Below are positions 38,542 through 48,578 of a stretch of DNA of 64,000 nucleotides, in pieces (position 1 is the stretch's first letter; every line of letters starts with the position of its first letter). The stretch comes from Salinicoccus carnicancri Crm (GTDB lineage Bacteria > Bacillota > Bacilli > Staphylococcales > Salinicoccaceae): the NCBI RefSeq assembly GCF_000330705.1, contig NZ_ANAM01000010.1:226007-290006 (forward strand). The letters are read 5' to 3'. The notes under the pieces are model-generated. The model saw only the letters and a program-made list of their open reading frames with translations, was not told the origin of the DNA and ran no database searches. A program made the position numbers and the translations under genes.

Positions 38542-41500
38542 ATCGCTTCCTCCATCCTGCTGTCCTGGATTGTTTTCATGATTTCGATGAGCTCCGCCAC
38601 ATCCTTGGTCCTGAGTGCAATCTTCATCTCGTTATCCTGCACGGAGATCTTCATGATGCGGCCGTACTCGGCCGTATCCATGAACAGTTTCTCCCCGTCA
38701 ATCTGCTCTGTCGCATTCCGTGAGACATGAAGGTGGAAGTGCCGGCTGTCCTCTTTCACCTGATAGATGCCGAACAGGAGGGAATACACTTTGATGCGGA
38801 CAAGCTGCAGCAGCCGTTCCACCTCAACCGGATAATCACCGAAGCGGTCGAGAAGCTCATCTTCTATGTCCTGTATGGCTTCGATGGAATCCGCTTTCCT
38901 GAGACGCTTGTAAATATCTATCTTGGACTGCTCATGCGTAATGTAGGTGCCCGGTATATAGGCATCGAGGGTGATGTCCACAGGGATGTTCACCGGTTCC
39001 GGCTCCGGCTCGATGCCCTGTTTTTCCTTGACGGCCGTTTCCAGCATTTCGGAATAAAGTTCATATCCCACGGAGTCGATGAAACCGGATTGGTGCTTGC
39101 CAAGCAGGTTCCCCGCCCCGCGGATGTTCAAGTCCCGCATGGCAATCTTGAATCCGCTGCCCAGCTCTGTATACTCCTTGATGGCCTCGAGGCGCTTTTC
39201 CGCCACTTCCGTCAGCACTTTGTCCGGCTGATGGAAAAGATAGGCATAACTGATGCGGCTGCTCCTGCCGACACGGCCCCGGAGCTGATACAGCTGGCTG
39301 AGACCGAACCGGTCGGCGTCCTCGATGATCAGTGTGTTGGCATTCGGCACATCCACACCGGTCTCGATGATGGTCGTGGTTACAAGGACATCGTACTCTC
39401 CATTTACAAAAGCCAGCATGGTCTCCTCGACTTCCTTCTCATTCATTTTCGCATGCATCACTGCAACCTCCGCGTCCGGGACCAGCGCCTCGACATGCGC
39501 TTTCTTCTGATAGATCGTATCCACCCGGTTGTGCAGGTAGAACACCTGACCGCTGCGGGAAAGCTCCCGTTCCACCGCTTCCCTGACGAAATTCGGCTGG
39601 AATTCGAGAACGTAGGTCTGTACCGGAAAACGGTTTTCCGGCGGTGTCTCAATGACAGAAAGATCCCTGACGCCGGTCAGGCTCATGTGGAGCGTCCTTG
39701 GAATCGGTGTTGCAGTCAGTGTCAGCACATCCACGTTCGTCTTCAGCTGTTTGATCTTTTCTTTGTGCTTCACACCGAAGCGCTGCTCCTCATCTATGAT
39801 CAGGAGGCCGAGGTCTTTGTATTCGACGGTGTTTGCCAGTATCTTATGAGTGCCGACCACGATATCGACCGTACCCTTTTTGAGGCCTTCCCGTGTTTTC
39901 TTCAGCTGGGCCGAAGTTCTGAAACGGCTCATCATCTCGACGTTGACCGGGAAGTCCTCGATCCGTTCGATCAGGCTTTCGAAATGCTGTGCTGCAAGGA
40001 TCGTCGTCGGCACTAGGAATGCCACCTGTTTGCCGTCCTGCACAGCCTTGAATGCCGCCCGGATTGCCACTTCGGTCTTGCCGTATCCCACATCCCCGCA
40101 TAACAGGCGATCCATCGGACGGATGTTCTCCATGTCCTTCTTGATTTCCCCGACAGAAGCATACTGGTCGGGTGTCGGCTCGTACGGGAAGCGCGCTTCA
40201 AAAGAGGCCTGCATTTCCGTATCTTCCGAGAACCGGAAACCCTCAGACTGCGATCGTTCCTGATAGAGCTTCAGCAGCTCATCCGCAATTTCGTTGACAT
40301 TTGCCTCAACCTTGGCCTTCGTCTTCTTCCATTCGGTGCCCCCGAGTTTGTGCATCTTCGGCTGACCATCATCACTTGAGACATATTTCTGGACCAGGTC
40401 CATCTGATCGACAGGGATATAGAGCTGATCTGTGCCCCTGTACTGCAGTTTCATGTAGTCGTTATGGATGCCGCCGACTTCCAGTGTCTCGATGCCCATG
40501 TAGCGGCCGACGCCGTGATGGACATGGACGACGTAGTCGCCCGCGTTCAGCTCCTGGTAGGATTTGATCTTTTCGGCGTTGGAGAGTTTTTTCGCCCGCT
40601 TCTTTTTGCGTGCTGTCTTGTTGTAGAGCTCCTTCGAACCTAAAACAGCCACTTTCATGAACGGCAGGATGAACCCTTTCCCAAGCGTGCCGGTGGTCAG
40701 CACAACGCCTGACTCCAACGGCATCTCCCCGATGTAGCTCTGGATCTTCAGATCCTCGAGCAGCTGGTGCGTCTTCGATACCTCCTCCTCGTCACGGAGG
40801 ACGATGCTGATCATATAGTCGTCACCGAGCATCTTATTCAGATTGGATGCCAGTATGTCATACTGGCCGTAGTATATTTCAGTCGGACGGACGGAAATCT
40901 TTACAATGTGTCCGATTTCAACCGGCATGCTTTTTGTGAACAGGTTGAAGTATGTGCTGCCATCACGTGCAAGCAGGCGTGCATACTGGCCCTCCAGATA
41001 GTTGCCGCCGCCTTTTAGCATGCGCCCGGCTTCCACCATCGATTCATAGTATGTGCCCACAGAATTGAATTCTGTTTCATATGCCGCCTCCATGTTCTTG
41101 ACTTCATCGATGATGAGGCGGTGGCCGTCTGTGATGTAGTCGAGGATGGAGACCCCGCCGTCTTCGAGGAGGTGGCTGTACTGTACAAGGTGGTTGAATG
41201 TCTGATCGGGGTGGGTAACTGTGTCATAGTAGTCATCCAGAGTCTCCAAAGAGGCACTGTCGAGCCCTTCCTTCGTCTCCTGGTACAGCATTTCTATCTT
41301 CCCGAGAAGGGTTTCGCGCTCTTTTTGCTCAAGTATATACTCTGCATAAGGCTCCATCGTGAAGGAATCGATATTGCCGATGGAACGCTGCGTCTCGGGG
41401 TCAATGGCCCGGAGGGAATCCACTTCATCATCAAAGAGTTCGACACGTACGAGCTGCTCAGGCATATGGATATCGATAATGTCACCACGTACAGCAAATT

Positions 41501-42008
41501 CCCCGAAATGGACCGCCTGGTTCATTCTTCTGTACCCCAGACTCACCAGGTCTTCTATGAACCCGTCATAGTCCAGAATGGTGCCGATCTTTACCGTCTT
41601 CTCGTAACTGAGAAGCTTTTCCTTCGGCATCAGCGGTTTTAAAAGTGCATGTACCGGCACGACAAATAGCCCCGGCTCGTTGTGGGCCAGAGCAAACAAT
41701 GCACTCATCCTGGATTTCATGAATTCAGGACTTTGTTTGGCATGATTCTCTATCATGATATCGCCTACAGGGAAAGTGTAGACGTTGTCCATCATATCCA
41801 TCAGGGGATTTGAAATCTTCTCCATCTGATGGTTATTCTGTACGAACAGGACAATCGGACGGCTTTCCTTCCTTGACAGCTCGTACAGGAGCGTCGGCTT
41901 GAAATCATCGTTGACGCCGGTCACCATCATATTTAGGCGGTCTTTATGATCCGCCACTTCGAGGAACCGCTCATCCTGCTGTATCCTTTCCGATACTTTA
42001 CTGTTCAT
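38538..42008 (-). CDS. mfd: Transcription-repair coupling factor Mfd
   Basis: 1156-aa translocase that removes stalled RNA polymerase and recruits UvrA. N-terminal UvrB-like region, RNA-polymerase-interacting domain ([20 protein letters not shown]), then the RecG-like motor with Walker [37 protein letters not shown], and [23 protein letters not shown] domain at the C-terminus. Start overlaps the pth stop by 11 bp. Confidence 0.96.
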   Translation of the reverse strand: MNSKVSERIQQDERFLEVADHKDRLNMMVTGVNDDFKPTLLYELSRKESRPIVLFVQNNHQMEKISNPLMDMMDNVYTFPVGDIMIENHAKQSPEFMKSRMSALFALAHNEPGLFVVPVHALLKPLMPKEKLLSYEKTVKIGTILDYDGFIEDLVSLGYRRMNQAVHFGEFAVRGDIIDIHMPEQLVRVELFDDEVDSLRAIDPETQRSIGNIDSFTMEPYAEYILEQKERETLLGKIEMLYQETKEGLDSASLETLDDYYDTVTHPDQTFNHLVQYSHLLEDGGVSILDYITDGHRLIIDEVKNMEAAYETEFNSVGTYYESMVEAGRMLKGGGNYLEGQYARLLARDGSTYFNLFTKSMPVEIGHIVKISVRPTEIYYGQYDILASNLNKMLGDDYMISIVLRDEEEVSKTHQLLEDLKIQSYIGEMPLESGVVLTTGTLGKGFILPFMKVAVLGSKELYNKTARKKKRAKKLSNAEKIKSYQELNAGDYVVHVHHGVGRYMGIETLEVGGIHNDYMKLQYRGTDQLYIPVDQMDLVQKYVSSDDGQPKMHKLGGTEWKKTKAKVEANVNEIADELLKLYQERSQSEGFRFSEDTEMQASFEARFPYEPTPDQYASVGEIKKDMENIRPMDRLLCGDVGYGKTEVAIRAAFKAVQDGKQVAFLVPTTILAAQHFESLIERIEDFPVNVEMMSRFRTSAQLKKTREGLKKGTVDIVVGTHKILANTVEYKDLGLLIIDEEQRFGVKHKEKIKQLKTNVDVLTLTATPIPRTLHMSLTGVRDLSVIETPPENRFPVQTYVLEFQPNFVREAVERELSRSGQVFYLHNRVDTIYQKKAHVEALVPDAEVAVMHAKMNEKEVEETMLAFVNGEYDVLVTTTIIETGVDVPNANTLIIEDADRFGLSQLYQLRGRVGRSSRISYAYLFHQPDKVLTEVAEKRLEAIKEYTELGSGFKIAMRDLNIRGAGNLLGKHQSGFIDSVGYELYSEMLETAVKEKQGIEPEPEPVNIPVDITLDAYIPGTYITHEQSKIDIYKRLRKADSIEAIQDIEDELLDRFGDYPVEVERLLQLVRIKVYSLLFGIYQVKEDSRHFHLHVSRNATEQIDGEKLFMDTAEYGRIMKISVQDNEMKIALRTKDVAELIEIMKTIQDSRMEEAI

Positions 42009-42573
42009 TTACATCACCATTATATTCAGTCATAACATCCTGGAACGGCACCGTTACGAAATCTGCAGATGCCTCTGCAGACCTGGCTGTCACTTTGTCA
42101 ATCAGTGCCGATTCCTCTTTCGTGAACCTGCCGAGCACATAACCCGTGATGGAACCGCCCGGGTCCGGCCGGTCTATGCCGATGCGGATGCGTTTGTATT
42201 TATCCGTAGCCAGATGCTGGTTCAGAGATTTTATGCCGTTATGGCCGCCGCCCGAACCCTTTTGCCTGAGCCTCAGTTTGCCGACCGGCAGATCGAGGTC
42301 ATCATACAGCACCAGGATATCCTCAACCGCTATCTTATAATAATCCAGCAGCGGACGGACTCCTTCCCCGGAGAGGTTCATGAATGTCTGCGGCTTTACC
42401 AGCATGACCTTCTTGCCATTTACGTATCCAGCACCGTAGCTGCACTTGAATTTATTCTGCGAGAGTCCAATACCCAGATCCGAAGAAAGCCGGTCTATCA
42501 CCATGAACCCGATGTTATGACGTGTTTTTTCGTATTTTCTCCCCGGATTGCCCAATCCAATGATGCATTTCAT
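41998..42573 (-). CDS. pth: Peptidyl-tRNA hydrolase
   Basis: Recycles peptidyl-tRNA. 191 aa; CIIGLGNPGRKYEKTRHNIG carries the catalytic His, KPQTFMNLSGEGV and LVLYDDLDLPVGKLRLRQKG the substrate Asn and Asp regions, and GSGGHNGIKSL the next block. ATG 42573 is preferred over 42576 for spacing to GAGGTG. Confidence 0.95.
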   Translation of the reverse strand: MKCIIGLGNPGRKYEKTRHNIGFMVIDRLSSDLGIGLSQNKFKCSYGAGYVNGKKVMLVKPQTFMNLSGEGVRPLLDYYKIAVEDILVLYDDLDLPVGKLRLRQKGSGGGHNGIKSLNQHLATDKYKRIRIGIDRPDPGGSITGYVLGRFTKEESALIDKVTARSAEASADFVTVPFQDVMTEYNGDVNEQ

Positions 42574-42594
42574 CATATCACCTCATACAACGTT

Positions 42595-42621
42595 AAAAAA
42601 GGCGATGGGAACTCCACCGCC
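42595..42621 (-). terminator. Terminator of ctc/rplY
   Basis: 8-bp stem GGCGGTGG / CCATCGCC (one G-U pair) and TTTTTT on the minus strand, between ctc and pth. Confidence 0.8.
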
Positions 42622-42636
42622 GTTAAAACATCATGA

Positions 42637-43284
42637 TTATTGCTCTTCGTTTTCAGTTCCCTCGGAAGCGGCTTCTTCGCCTTCTTCTGAACCTTCAACT
42701 TCTTCGCTTTCAGCCTCTTCTTCAAGATCTTCCTCTTTCTGTGGAGGTACAATGCTGACAAGCGTTTCTTCATCTTCATTTTCAATAGTGTAGTTGGCAC
42801 CCTGACGCAGGTCGGATACATGGATTGAGTCTCCGATTTCAAGAGCTTCCACATTGATTTCGATTGACTCTGGAATGTTATCCGGGGTCGCAGTGACCTG
42901 AACCTGGAAAGAAGGCTGCTCTACTACGCCGCCCTCTTTGACACCCGCAGCTTCGCCAGACAATTCAATTGTTACATCCACTGTAACTTCGGACTTCATG
43001 TTGATTGCTGTGAAGTCTATATGAGTGATCTGGTTTTTGAGTGAATCGAACTGATAGTCCGTCACCATCACGTTAACCGCTTTTCCATTGAGGTCCAATG
43101 CAATTACGCCGTTACGGCCCACTTCGCGGATTACTTTGATAAATTCGTTCTCATCTACTGAAACGTTAGTGTTCTCCACTTCGTAACCGTAAACGATTGC
43201 AGGGATTTTCCCTGTGGAACGCAGTTCTGTAAGCTCAGAACGCTGTCCCTTGCCTTCCCTTGCTGCTGAAGCCAATTTTGCCAT
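42637..43284 (-). CDS. ctc: Ribosomal protein bL25, general stress protein Ctc type
   Basis: 5S-rRNA-binding ribosomal protein of the long CTC form. 215 aa: N-terminal L25 domain ([19 protein letters not shown]), C-terminal beta domain (about residues 95-180), then a strongly acidic tail of about 35 residues rich in Glu. The ATG at 43284 ([11 protein letters not shown]) follows AAAGGTGG; the frame upstream to 43362 is not coding. A sigma-B-like and a sigma-A-like promoter overlap upstream. Confidence 0.93.
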   Translation of the reverse strand: MAKLASAAREGKGQRSELTELRSTGKIPAIVYGYEVENTNVSVDENEFIKVIREVGRNGVIALDLNGKAVNVMVTDYQFDSLKNQITHIDFTAINMKSEVTVDVTIELSGEAAGVKEGGVVEQPSFQVQVTATPDNIPESIEINVEALEIGDSIHVSDLRQGANYTIENEDEETLVSIVPPQKEEDLEEEAESEEVEGSEEGEEAASEGTENEEQ

Positions 43285-43350
43285 GGTATATTTCCACCTT
43301 TCATTTACAGACAGTCTTCTTTTACCTAATTTAACACATAGCCATGCATA

Positions 43351-43386
43351 ATAATAGCACATTACCCATACATTTGTAAAAGAAAC
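43351..43386 (-). promoter_or_regulatory. Overlapping sigma-B-like and sigma-A-like promoters of ctc
   Basis: Minus strand. Sigma-B type: GTTTCT (43386-43381), 13-bp spacer, GGGTAA (43367-43362), against the consensus GTTTAA and GGGTAT. Sigma-A type: TTTACA (43380-43375), 18-bp spacer, TATTAT (43356-43351) with an extended TGC. ctc is a classic SigB gene in Bacillus subtilis. Confidence 0.65.
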
Positions 43387-43395
43387 ATTGACAAA

Positions 43396-44370
43396 TTAAG
43401 TGTCAAACAGGATACTGACGGATTCTTCTTCATAAACCCGGACAATCGCCTGCGCCATCAGCTCTCCGACAGAAAGCCCCACTATCTTGTCTATCTTCTT
43501 CTCCTCGGGCAGCTGTATGGAATTCGTTACAACCAGTTCTTTGATCACTGACTCCTCGATCCGGGAAATAGCCGGCCCGGAAAGCACAGGGTGCGTACAG
43601 CATGCATACACTTCTTTGGCACCTTTATCGAGAAGTGCCTGTGCAGCAAGTTTCATCGTGCCGCCCGTATCGATGATGTCATCGATGATGATGGCAGTGC
43701 GGCCTTCGATTTCGCCGACGATATTCATCACTTCCGCAACATTCGGCTTCGGACGGCGCTTATCGATGATGGCAATCGGCGTCTTGAGACGGTCGGCCAT
43801 CTTGCGCGCGCGCGTTACGCCGCCGTGATCCGGGGAAACAACGACGACTTCATCGAAGTTCAGATCTTTATGTTCAAGGAAATAGTCACTCAGGATCGGC
43901 ACACCCATGAGGTGGTCAATCGGAATATCGAAGAACCCCTGTATCTGAGGTGCATGCAGATCGAGTGAAATCACTCTGTCCGCCCCAGCTGTCTCGATCA
44001 GATTTGCAACAAGCTTCGCTGTGATCGGTTCACGCGCACGGCTTTTGCGGTCCTGGCGTGCATAACCGTAATACGGCATTACAATATTGATCGTTGCCGC
44101 TGAAGCGCGTTTAAGTGCATCGATCATGATCAGCAGCTGCATTAGATGTTCGTTGACCGGCTGGCTTGTCGGCTGGACGACAAATACGTCACATCCCCGC
44201 ACGCTCTCTTCGATATTGACCTGTACTTCCTCATCGGAAAAATGCTGTACCGTAATCTTTCCCAAAGGGATGCCGATTTGTTCAGCAATCTCTTCTGCGA
44301 GCGGCTCGTTGCCTTTCAAAGAGAAAAGGCGCAGGCTGGAATTTTTGTACTGGTTGCTAGAAGCTAACAT
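43396..44370 (-). CDS. prs: Ribose-phosphate pyrophosphokinase (PRPP synthetase)
   Basis: Makes PRPP from ribose 5-phosphate and ATP. 324 aa; class I motifs [51 protein letters not shown], and the PRPP loop [17 protein letters not shown]. The ATG at 44370 (MLASSNQY) is 6 nt from GGAGG; ATG 44376 would touch it. It provides the shared substrate of HisG, Hpt and others in this window. Confidence 0.95.
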   Translation of the reverse strand: MLASSNQYKNSSLRLFSLKGNEPLAEEIAEQIGIPLGKITVQHFSDEEVQVNIEESVRGCDVFVVQPTSQPVNEHLMQLLIMIDALKRASAATINIVMPYYGYARQDRKSRAREPITAKLVANLIETAGADRVISLDLHAPQIQGFFDIPIDHLMGVPILSDYFLEHKDLNFDEVVVVSPDHGGVTRARKMADRLKTPIAIIDKRRPKPNVAEVMNIVGEIEGRTAIIIDDIIDTGGTMKLAAQALLDKGAKEVYACCTHPVLSGPAISRIEESVIKELVVTNSIQLPEEKKIDKIVGLSVGELMAQAIVRVYEEESVSILFDT

Positions 44371-44382
44371 GTTCATCCTCCA

Positions 44383-45744
44383 TTAATTGTCTTTATTGTA
44401 ATATCCCGTCTTTGTCGTCTGTCTGTTCCTTGCGATTGCAAGACTGTCTTCCGGAACTTCATCAGTGATCGTCGATCCCGCTGCGATGAATGATCTGTCA
44501 CCGATCTTGACCGGAGCCACGAGGTTCGAGTTGCAGCCGATGAATGAATCCATGCCGATTTCAGTCTTGAATTTGTTCTTACCATCATAATTCACTGTAA
44601 TCGTTCCGCAACCGACGTTGGTCCTGGCGCCGATGGTGGCATCCCCTATATAGCTGAGATGCGACACTTTGGATTCCTTTTCAAGCCTTGATTTCTTCAC
44701 TTCGACGAAGTTGCCGATCTTCACTTCCTCACCAAGCTCGGATTGTGGCCTGAGCTGGGCATAGGGCCCCACCTTGGTGCCTCTGCCCACTTTCGCTTCC
44801 GTCACCACAGAATGCCTGATCTCTGCTTCATCATCGATGATGGAATCCTTGATTTCTGTTCCAGAGGATATGATAACATTTTTACCGATCTTTGTGTCTC
44901 CACGGATGATTGCCCCCGGATAAATTATGGAATCCGTGCCAATCTCCACTTCGGCATCGATATATGTCGTTTCCGGGTGGATGAGTGTGACACCGTTTTG
45001 CATGTGCATCGTATTGATGCGTTTCCTAAGTATCTCCTCAGCATTCGCGAGAGCAACTCTGTCATTTATGCCGAGCGTTTCCTCAAAATCCGGAGAAATG
45101 TAGGCTTCGACACGGGCACCCCGGCTCCGGAGGATGGAAACGACATCCGGCAGATAATACTCATCCTGTGCGTTATCGTTGTCGACGTTTTCAAGCGCGC
45201 TGAACAGCGCTCTGTTGTCGAATATGAAAGTCCCGGAGCTTATTTCCTTGATTTCGCGTTCGAGATCCGTGGCATCCTTCTCTTCGACGATACGTTTGAC
45301 AGAGCCGTTCTCCTTCCTGACAATGCGGCCGTATCCGAACGGTGCACGCGTACGGGATGAAAGGATGGTCGCCTTTGCCCCTGTATCCAGGTGGTACTTC
45401 ATGAACTCCTGCATCGTCGTCTCCGTAATGAGCGGTGTATCCCCGCACACGACCATGGTGTGGCCCTCAAGGTCCGCCAGTTCCTCTTTCCACTGCCCCA
45501 CTGCGTGTGCCGTTCCCAGCTGCTGCTCCTGCACCGTCTTACGGATGCCGTCACCCAGATACGTGCTCACAGTCTCAGAGCCGTGACCCAGCACAGCATA
45601 GATATCGGTGATTCCCGATTTATTCAGATTGCTGATGACATGCTGGATCATCGGAGTGCCACATACTTCATGGAGCACCTTGAATTTTTCGGACTTCATC
45701 CTCGTGCCTTTGCCGGCCGCCAGAATAATCGCTCTCGTTTGCAT
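44383..45744 (-). CDS. glmU: Bifunctional GlmU: UDP-GlcNAc pyrophosphorylase / glucosamine-1-phosphate acetyltransferase
   Basis: Two steps to UDP-GlcNAc for cell-wall synthesis. 453 aa; N-terminal uridyltransferase domain with LAAGKGTRMKS, C-terminal left-handed beta-helix with hexapeptide repeats and the acetyl-CoA site NVGCGTITVNYDGKNKFKT. Six bases separate it from prs, with spoVG upstream, the standard order. Confidence 0.96.
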   Translation of the reverse strand: MQTRAIILAAGKGTRMKSEKFKVLHEVCGTPMIQHVISNLNKSGITDIYAVLGHGSETVSTYLGDGIRKTVQEQQLGTAHAVGQWKEELADLEGHTMVVCGDTPLITETTMQEFMKYHLDTGAKATILSSRTRAPFGYGRIVRKENGSVKRIVEEKDATDLEREIKEISSGTFIFDNRALFSALENVDNDNAQDEYYLPDVVSILRSRGARVEAYISPDFEETLGINDRVALANAEEILRKRINTMHMQNGVTLIHPETTYIDAEVEIGTDSIIYPGAIIRGDTKIGKNVIISSGTEIKDSIIDDEAEIRHSVVTEAKVGRGTKVGPYAQLRPQSELGEEVKIGNFVEVKKSRLEKESKVSHLSYIGDATIGARTNVGCGTITVNYDGKNKFKTEIGMDSFIGCNSNLVAPVKIGDRSFIAAGSTITDEVPEDSLAIARNRQTTKTGYYNKDN

Positions 45745-45841
45745 ACTCTACCTCCAGTTTATGACTACTCTAATTATATTTTACTGACTGGGCACTTTCA
45801 AGACGAAACGGATATATGTCCAAAAAGGTATTTCGGCCAAT

Positions 45842-45876
45842 AAAAAACCCGTAAAGCAACGCTTTGCTTCACGGGT
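45842..45876 (-). terminator. Terminator of spoVG
   Basis: 13-bp stem ACCCGTGAAGCAA / TTGCTTTACGGGT on the minus strand with one G-U pair and a T-run (TTTTTT), between spoVG and glmU. Confidence 0.88.
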
Positions 45877-45885
45877 ATGCAATCA

Positions 45886-46260
45886 CTATTTATCTTCATC
45901 ATCTTCTGCATCGGGGTTCTCCGCATTGGTCACCTGTTCTTCTGTCGGATCCACCGGTGATTCCGTTGTCTCCGTAGCGCTGTCGTCCGAATCATTCACT
46001 TCGGCTTCCGATTCTTCATATACTCTCATCACTTCCTCCTGCACATGCTGGCGCATATCGGAGTGAATTGGATGGGCAATGTCCCGGAATTCACCGTCCG
46101 GCGTCCGTTTGCTCGGCATCGCCACAAAAAGACCATTATTACCTTCAATGACCCTGAGGTCATGGATTACAAATGCATCATCAAACGTAATGGATACAAG
46201 TGCTTTCATCCTGTTGTCTTGGTTATTTACTTTCCGCAGTCTTACATCTGTTATTTTCAT
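45886..46260 (-). CDS. spoVG: SpoVG, RNA/DNA-binding regulator
   Basis: 124 aa. Residues 1-85 are the conserved SpoVG core ([38 protein letters not shown]). The last 38 residues are an acidic, Ser/Thr/Glu/Asp-rich tail. In staphylococci it acts with ridA (yabJ) as an effector of SigB; the gene order here is the same. No sigma-B promoter could be recognised upstream of ridA. Confidence 0.94.
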   Translation of the reverse strand: MKITDVRLRKVNNQDNRMKALVSITFDDAFVIHDLRVIEGNNGLFVAMPSKRTPDGEFRDIAHPIHSDMRQHVQEEVMRVYEESEAEVNDSDDSATETTESPVDPTEEQVTNAENPDAEDDEDK

Positions 46261-46325
46261 AGTATGCTTCCCCCAATAAGATTATTGTTGGATCGTATGT
46301 GTACTGCTTCAGTCCACCAATACTT

Positions 46326-46706
46326 TTATGGTTCCATTTTCGATGCAACGACTTCAATCTCAACCTGTACATCTTTAGGTAGACGACTCACTTCTACACA
46401 TGATCTTGCAGGTAGTTTACCCGGAAAATAAGCGCCATAAACGTCGTTGATCTTCGGGAAGTCGCCCATGTCGCTGATGAAAATCGTCGTTTTCACTATA
46501 TCTTCAAAACCCATGCCGGCCGCTTCAAGCACTGCGCCGACATTCTCCATCACCTGCTTGGTCTGCTCCTGGACATCATCTGAAATAATCTCCCCTTCGA
46601 GCGTGAGGGGAATCTGTCCGGAGGAGTAGAACATGTTTCCGACTTTTACTCCGTGGCTGTACGGTCCGAGTGCTTCCGGTGCATTTTTAGAATTAATTGG
46701 TTCCAT
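46326..46706 (-). CDS. ridA: Reactive intermediate deaminase RidA (YabJ)
   Basis: Hydrolyses enamine/imine intermediates from PLP enzymes. 126-aa Rid/YER057c fold with [20 protein letters not shown], the C-terminal signature [13 protein letters not shown] and the catalytic Arg in [12 protein letters not shown]. Between purR and spoVG; GAAGGAG precedes the ATG. Confidence 0.94.
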   Translation of the reverse strand: MEPINSKNAPEALGPYSHGVKVGNMFYSSGQIPLTLEGEIISDDVQEQTKQVMENVGAVLEAAGMGFEDIVKTTIFISDMGDFPKINDVYGAYFPGKLPARSCVEVSRLPKDVQVEIEVVASKMEP

Positions 46707-46728
46707 AGTATAAAATCTCCTTCACATT

Positions 46729-47577
46729 TTAAGATTCATGCTTTTGAAACGTTTCTTCAATGTGTTCCAGACAATTGCCTTCCTCCACCAGGAAGGACTG
46801 GTTGAATTCATCAATATCCGACACCTTCAGAAGGGAAGTATAATCATTGAAACGGCGGTGTTCCACCTGTTTGGCCTCCACCAGCACGCTGACACCGACC
46901 ACTGTGGCTGCAAACTCCTCCATGAGGTTGATGACTCCGGTGATGGAACCTCCTGCCCGCAGGAAGTCGTCCACGACGAGCACCTTCGAGCCTTCTTTCA
47001 AGGTCCGCTTCGACAGTACCATCGTCTCTATCTTACGCGTAGAGCCGGAGACATAGTTCACTGAGACTGTGGAGCCCTCTGTCACTTTGTTGTCTTTGCG
47101 GATTACGGCCACAGGCACATTCAGCTTGCGTGCGACAGCATTCGCGAGTGAAATCCCTTTTGTCGCAATCGTCACGACCGCATCAATTTCCTCATCTCCG
47201 TACATTGTGGCAATCAGTTCACTGATATCGTTCATGAGGGTGGGATTCCCCATGATGTCGGACATGTAAAGGTAGCCTCCGGGAAGCAGACGTTCCTTCG
47301 TCTTCAGCATGTCCATGAACCCCTCCACGATCTCCTCTGCACGGCTGTAGCTGATTCTCGGCTGGAATGTCACGCCGCCGCCGGCACCCGCTGTTGTCCG
47401 GACAGTACCGATACCATCGTTTTCGAATACTTCCTTGATAATCCGGATATCCTCGCTGATCGAAGACTTGGCCTGGTTGAATTTCTCCACGAAAAAGGTC
47501 AATGGAATCAGCTGATTTGGATGGGTGCTCAAGTGCCGGGTCATGAACACGAGACGCTCACTGCGTTTATATTTCAT
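46729..47577 (-). CDS. purR: Purine operon repressor PurR (Bacillus type)
   Basis: Repressor of purine genes released by PRPP. 282 aa: N-terminal winged helix (residues about 1-72, SERLVFMTRHLSTHPNQLIP), then a PRTase-like effector domain with the PRPP motif KVLVVDDFLRAGGSITGV. AGGAG precedes the ATG. Two PurBox-like sites upstream suggest it regulates itself. Confidence 0.95.
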   Translation of the reverse strand: MKYKRSERLVFMTRHLSTHPNQLIPLTFFVEKFNQAKSSISEDIRIIKEVFENDGIGTVRTTAGAGGGVTFQPRISYSRAEEIVEGFMDMLKTKERLLPGGYLYMSDIMGNPTLMNDISELIATMYGDEEIDAVVTIATKGISLANAVARKLNVPVAVIRKDNKVTEGSTVSVNYVSGSTRKIETMVLSKRTLKEGSKVLVVDDFLRAGGSITGVINLMEEFAATVVGVSVLVEAKQVEHRRFNDYTSLLKVSDIDEFNQSFLVEEGNCLEHIEETFQKHES

Positions 47578-47589
47578 AAGATAACTCCT

Positions 47590-47634
47590 AATACCGTATT
47601 TTATATAAAGATATTAACATAAAAGTTCGGATTT
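47590..47634. promoter_or_regulatory. Inverted PurBox pair upstream of purR
   Basis: Minus-strand 47634-47622 reads AAATCCGAACTTT, a full match to AWWWCCGAACWWT. Plus-strand 47590-47602, AATACCGTATTTT, matches at 11 of 13 positions in the opposite orientation. Spacing is 19 bp between the boxes. Confidence 0.72.
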
Positions 47635-47640
47635 GAGCAA

Positions 47641-48486
47641 TCAACCGAGCAATCTTACTTTATAAACTTCGGAACAACAGCCTTTCATGGCATTATACAG
47701 ATGCGCCGCCTGCCTCTCCTTTTGGACGAAACCGAATACTGTCGGACCACTGCCACTCATCATTGCACAGTCCGCACCACTCACTGACATGCTGTCTATC
47801 AGCCTTGCGACCTCCGGATGCCTGCGGCAGGTCACCTCCTGCAGATCGTTCTTCATAAGGGCAATGATTTCCTTATAATTCCCTTCTTTGACCGCCGCAG
47901 CCATTTCCCGCGATCCCGGCCGATTACTCCCGGGCTTCAATGCCTGATAGACCGTCTTTGTCGAAACATTGATCTTCGGTTTCGCCAGGATCACCCAGGC
48001 GTTGGGCGGCTTCGGCAGATGTTCGATTTTCTCTCCCCTGCCCGAGGCAATCGCGGTCCCCCCGTATACGCAAAAAGGGATGTCCGAGCCCAGCTTTGAT
48101 GACAGTTCAGCAAGTTCCGCGGTTTCTATCCCCAGATCATAGAGGGCATTCATCCCGCGGAAGGCTGCCGCAGCATCCGCCGAACCGCCGGCGAGGCCTG
48201 CCGCAATGGGAATCCGCTTATCAATAGTGATGTTGACGCCGGTCTCTATGCCGTATGTCTCCATCATCAGTCTCGCTGCCTGATAGGCCAGATTGCGTCT
48301 GTCTGTAGGCACATACTGGTGTTCTGTATCGATGATTATCTTTTTGTCTTTCCGCTTCGAAAAGGAAAGCTGGTCATTCAGATCCACGGTGGTCATCACC
48401 ATATTGACCTCATGGAAACCATCTCTCCTTTTGAAAAGGGTATCCAGCGTCAGGTTTATCTTTGCCGGCGCAGTTTCAAAATGCAT
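47641..48486 (-). CDS. ispE: 4-diphosphocytidyl-2-C-methyl-D-erythritol kinase IspE
   Basis: GHMP-family kinase. 281 aa; APAKINLTLDTLFKRRDGFH at the N-terminus, the ATP loop PIAAGLAGGSADAAAAFRGM, and SGSGPTVFGFV near the end. It belongs to the MEP isoprenoid pathway; staphylococci use mevalonate but keep this gene, so its role here may be different. Confidence 0.93.
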   Translation of the reverse strand: MHFETAPAKINLTLDTLFKRRDGFHEVNMVMTTVDLNDQLSFSKRKDKKIIIDTEHQYVPTDRRNLAYQAARLMMETYGIETGVNITIDKRIPIAAGLAGGSADAAAAFRGMNALYDLGIETAELAELSSKLGSDIPFCVYGGTAIASGRGEKIEHLPKPPNAWVILAKPKINVSTKTVYQALKPGSNRPGSREMAAAVKEGNYKEIIALMKNDLQEVTCRRHPEVARLIDSMSVSGADCAMMSGSGPTVFGFVQKERQAAHLYNAMKGCCSEVYKVRLLG

Positions 48487-48514
48487 TGTTTCACTTCCAT
48501 TTGTACGTTCATTT

Positions 48515-48548
48515 TTGTATCAGTTTATCATAAAACGACCTGATACAA
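48515..48548. promoter_or_regulatory. Inverted repeat upstream of ispE
   Basis: TTGTATCAG, 16-bp gap, CTGATACAA: a perfect 9-bp inverted repeat between ispE and the flavin reductase gene. No T-run follows in either direction beyond AAAAT on one side. Function not recognised. Confidence 0.5.
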
Positions 48549-48578
48549 TACGCACTTTGTCATAAACTTGCAGCCGCC

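Noticed and set aside
38727..40016. 429-codon open frame on the plus strand
   Set aside because: Antisense of mfd over its motor domain; a result of codon bias in the real gene.
46707..46800. Sigma-B promoter before ridA-spoVG, as known in staphylococci
   Set aside because: A GTTTCA is present at the end of purR but no GGGTAT-like -10 follows at the right distance; also a cre-like AAACGTTT there fails the outer positions.
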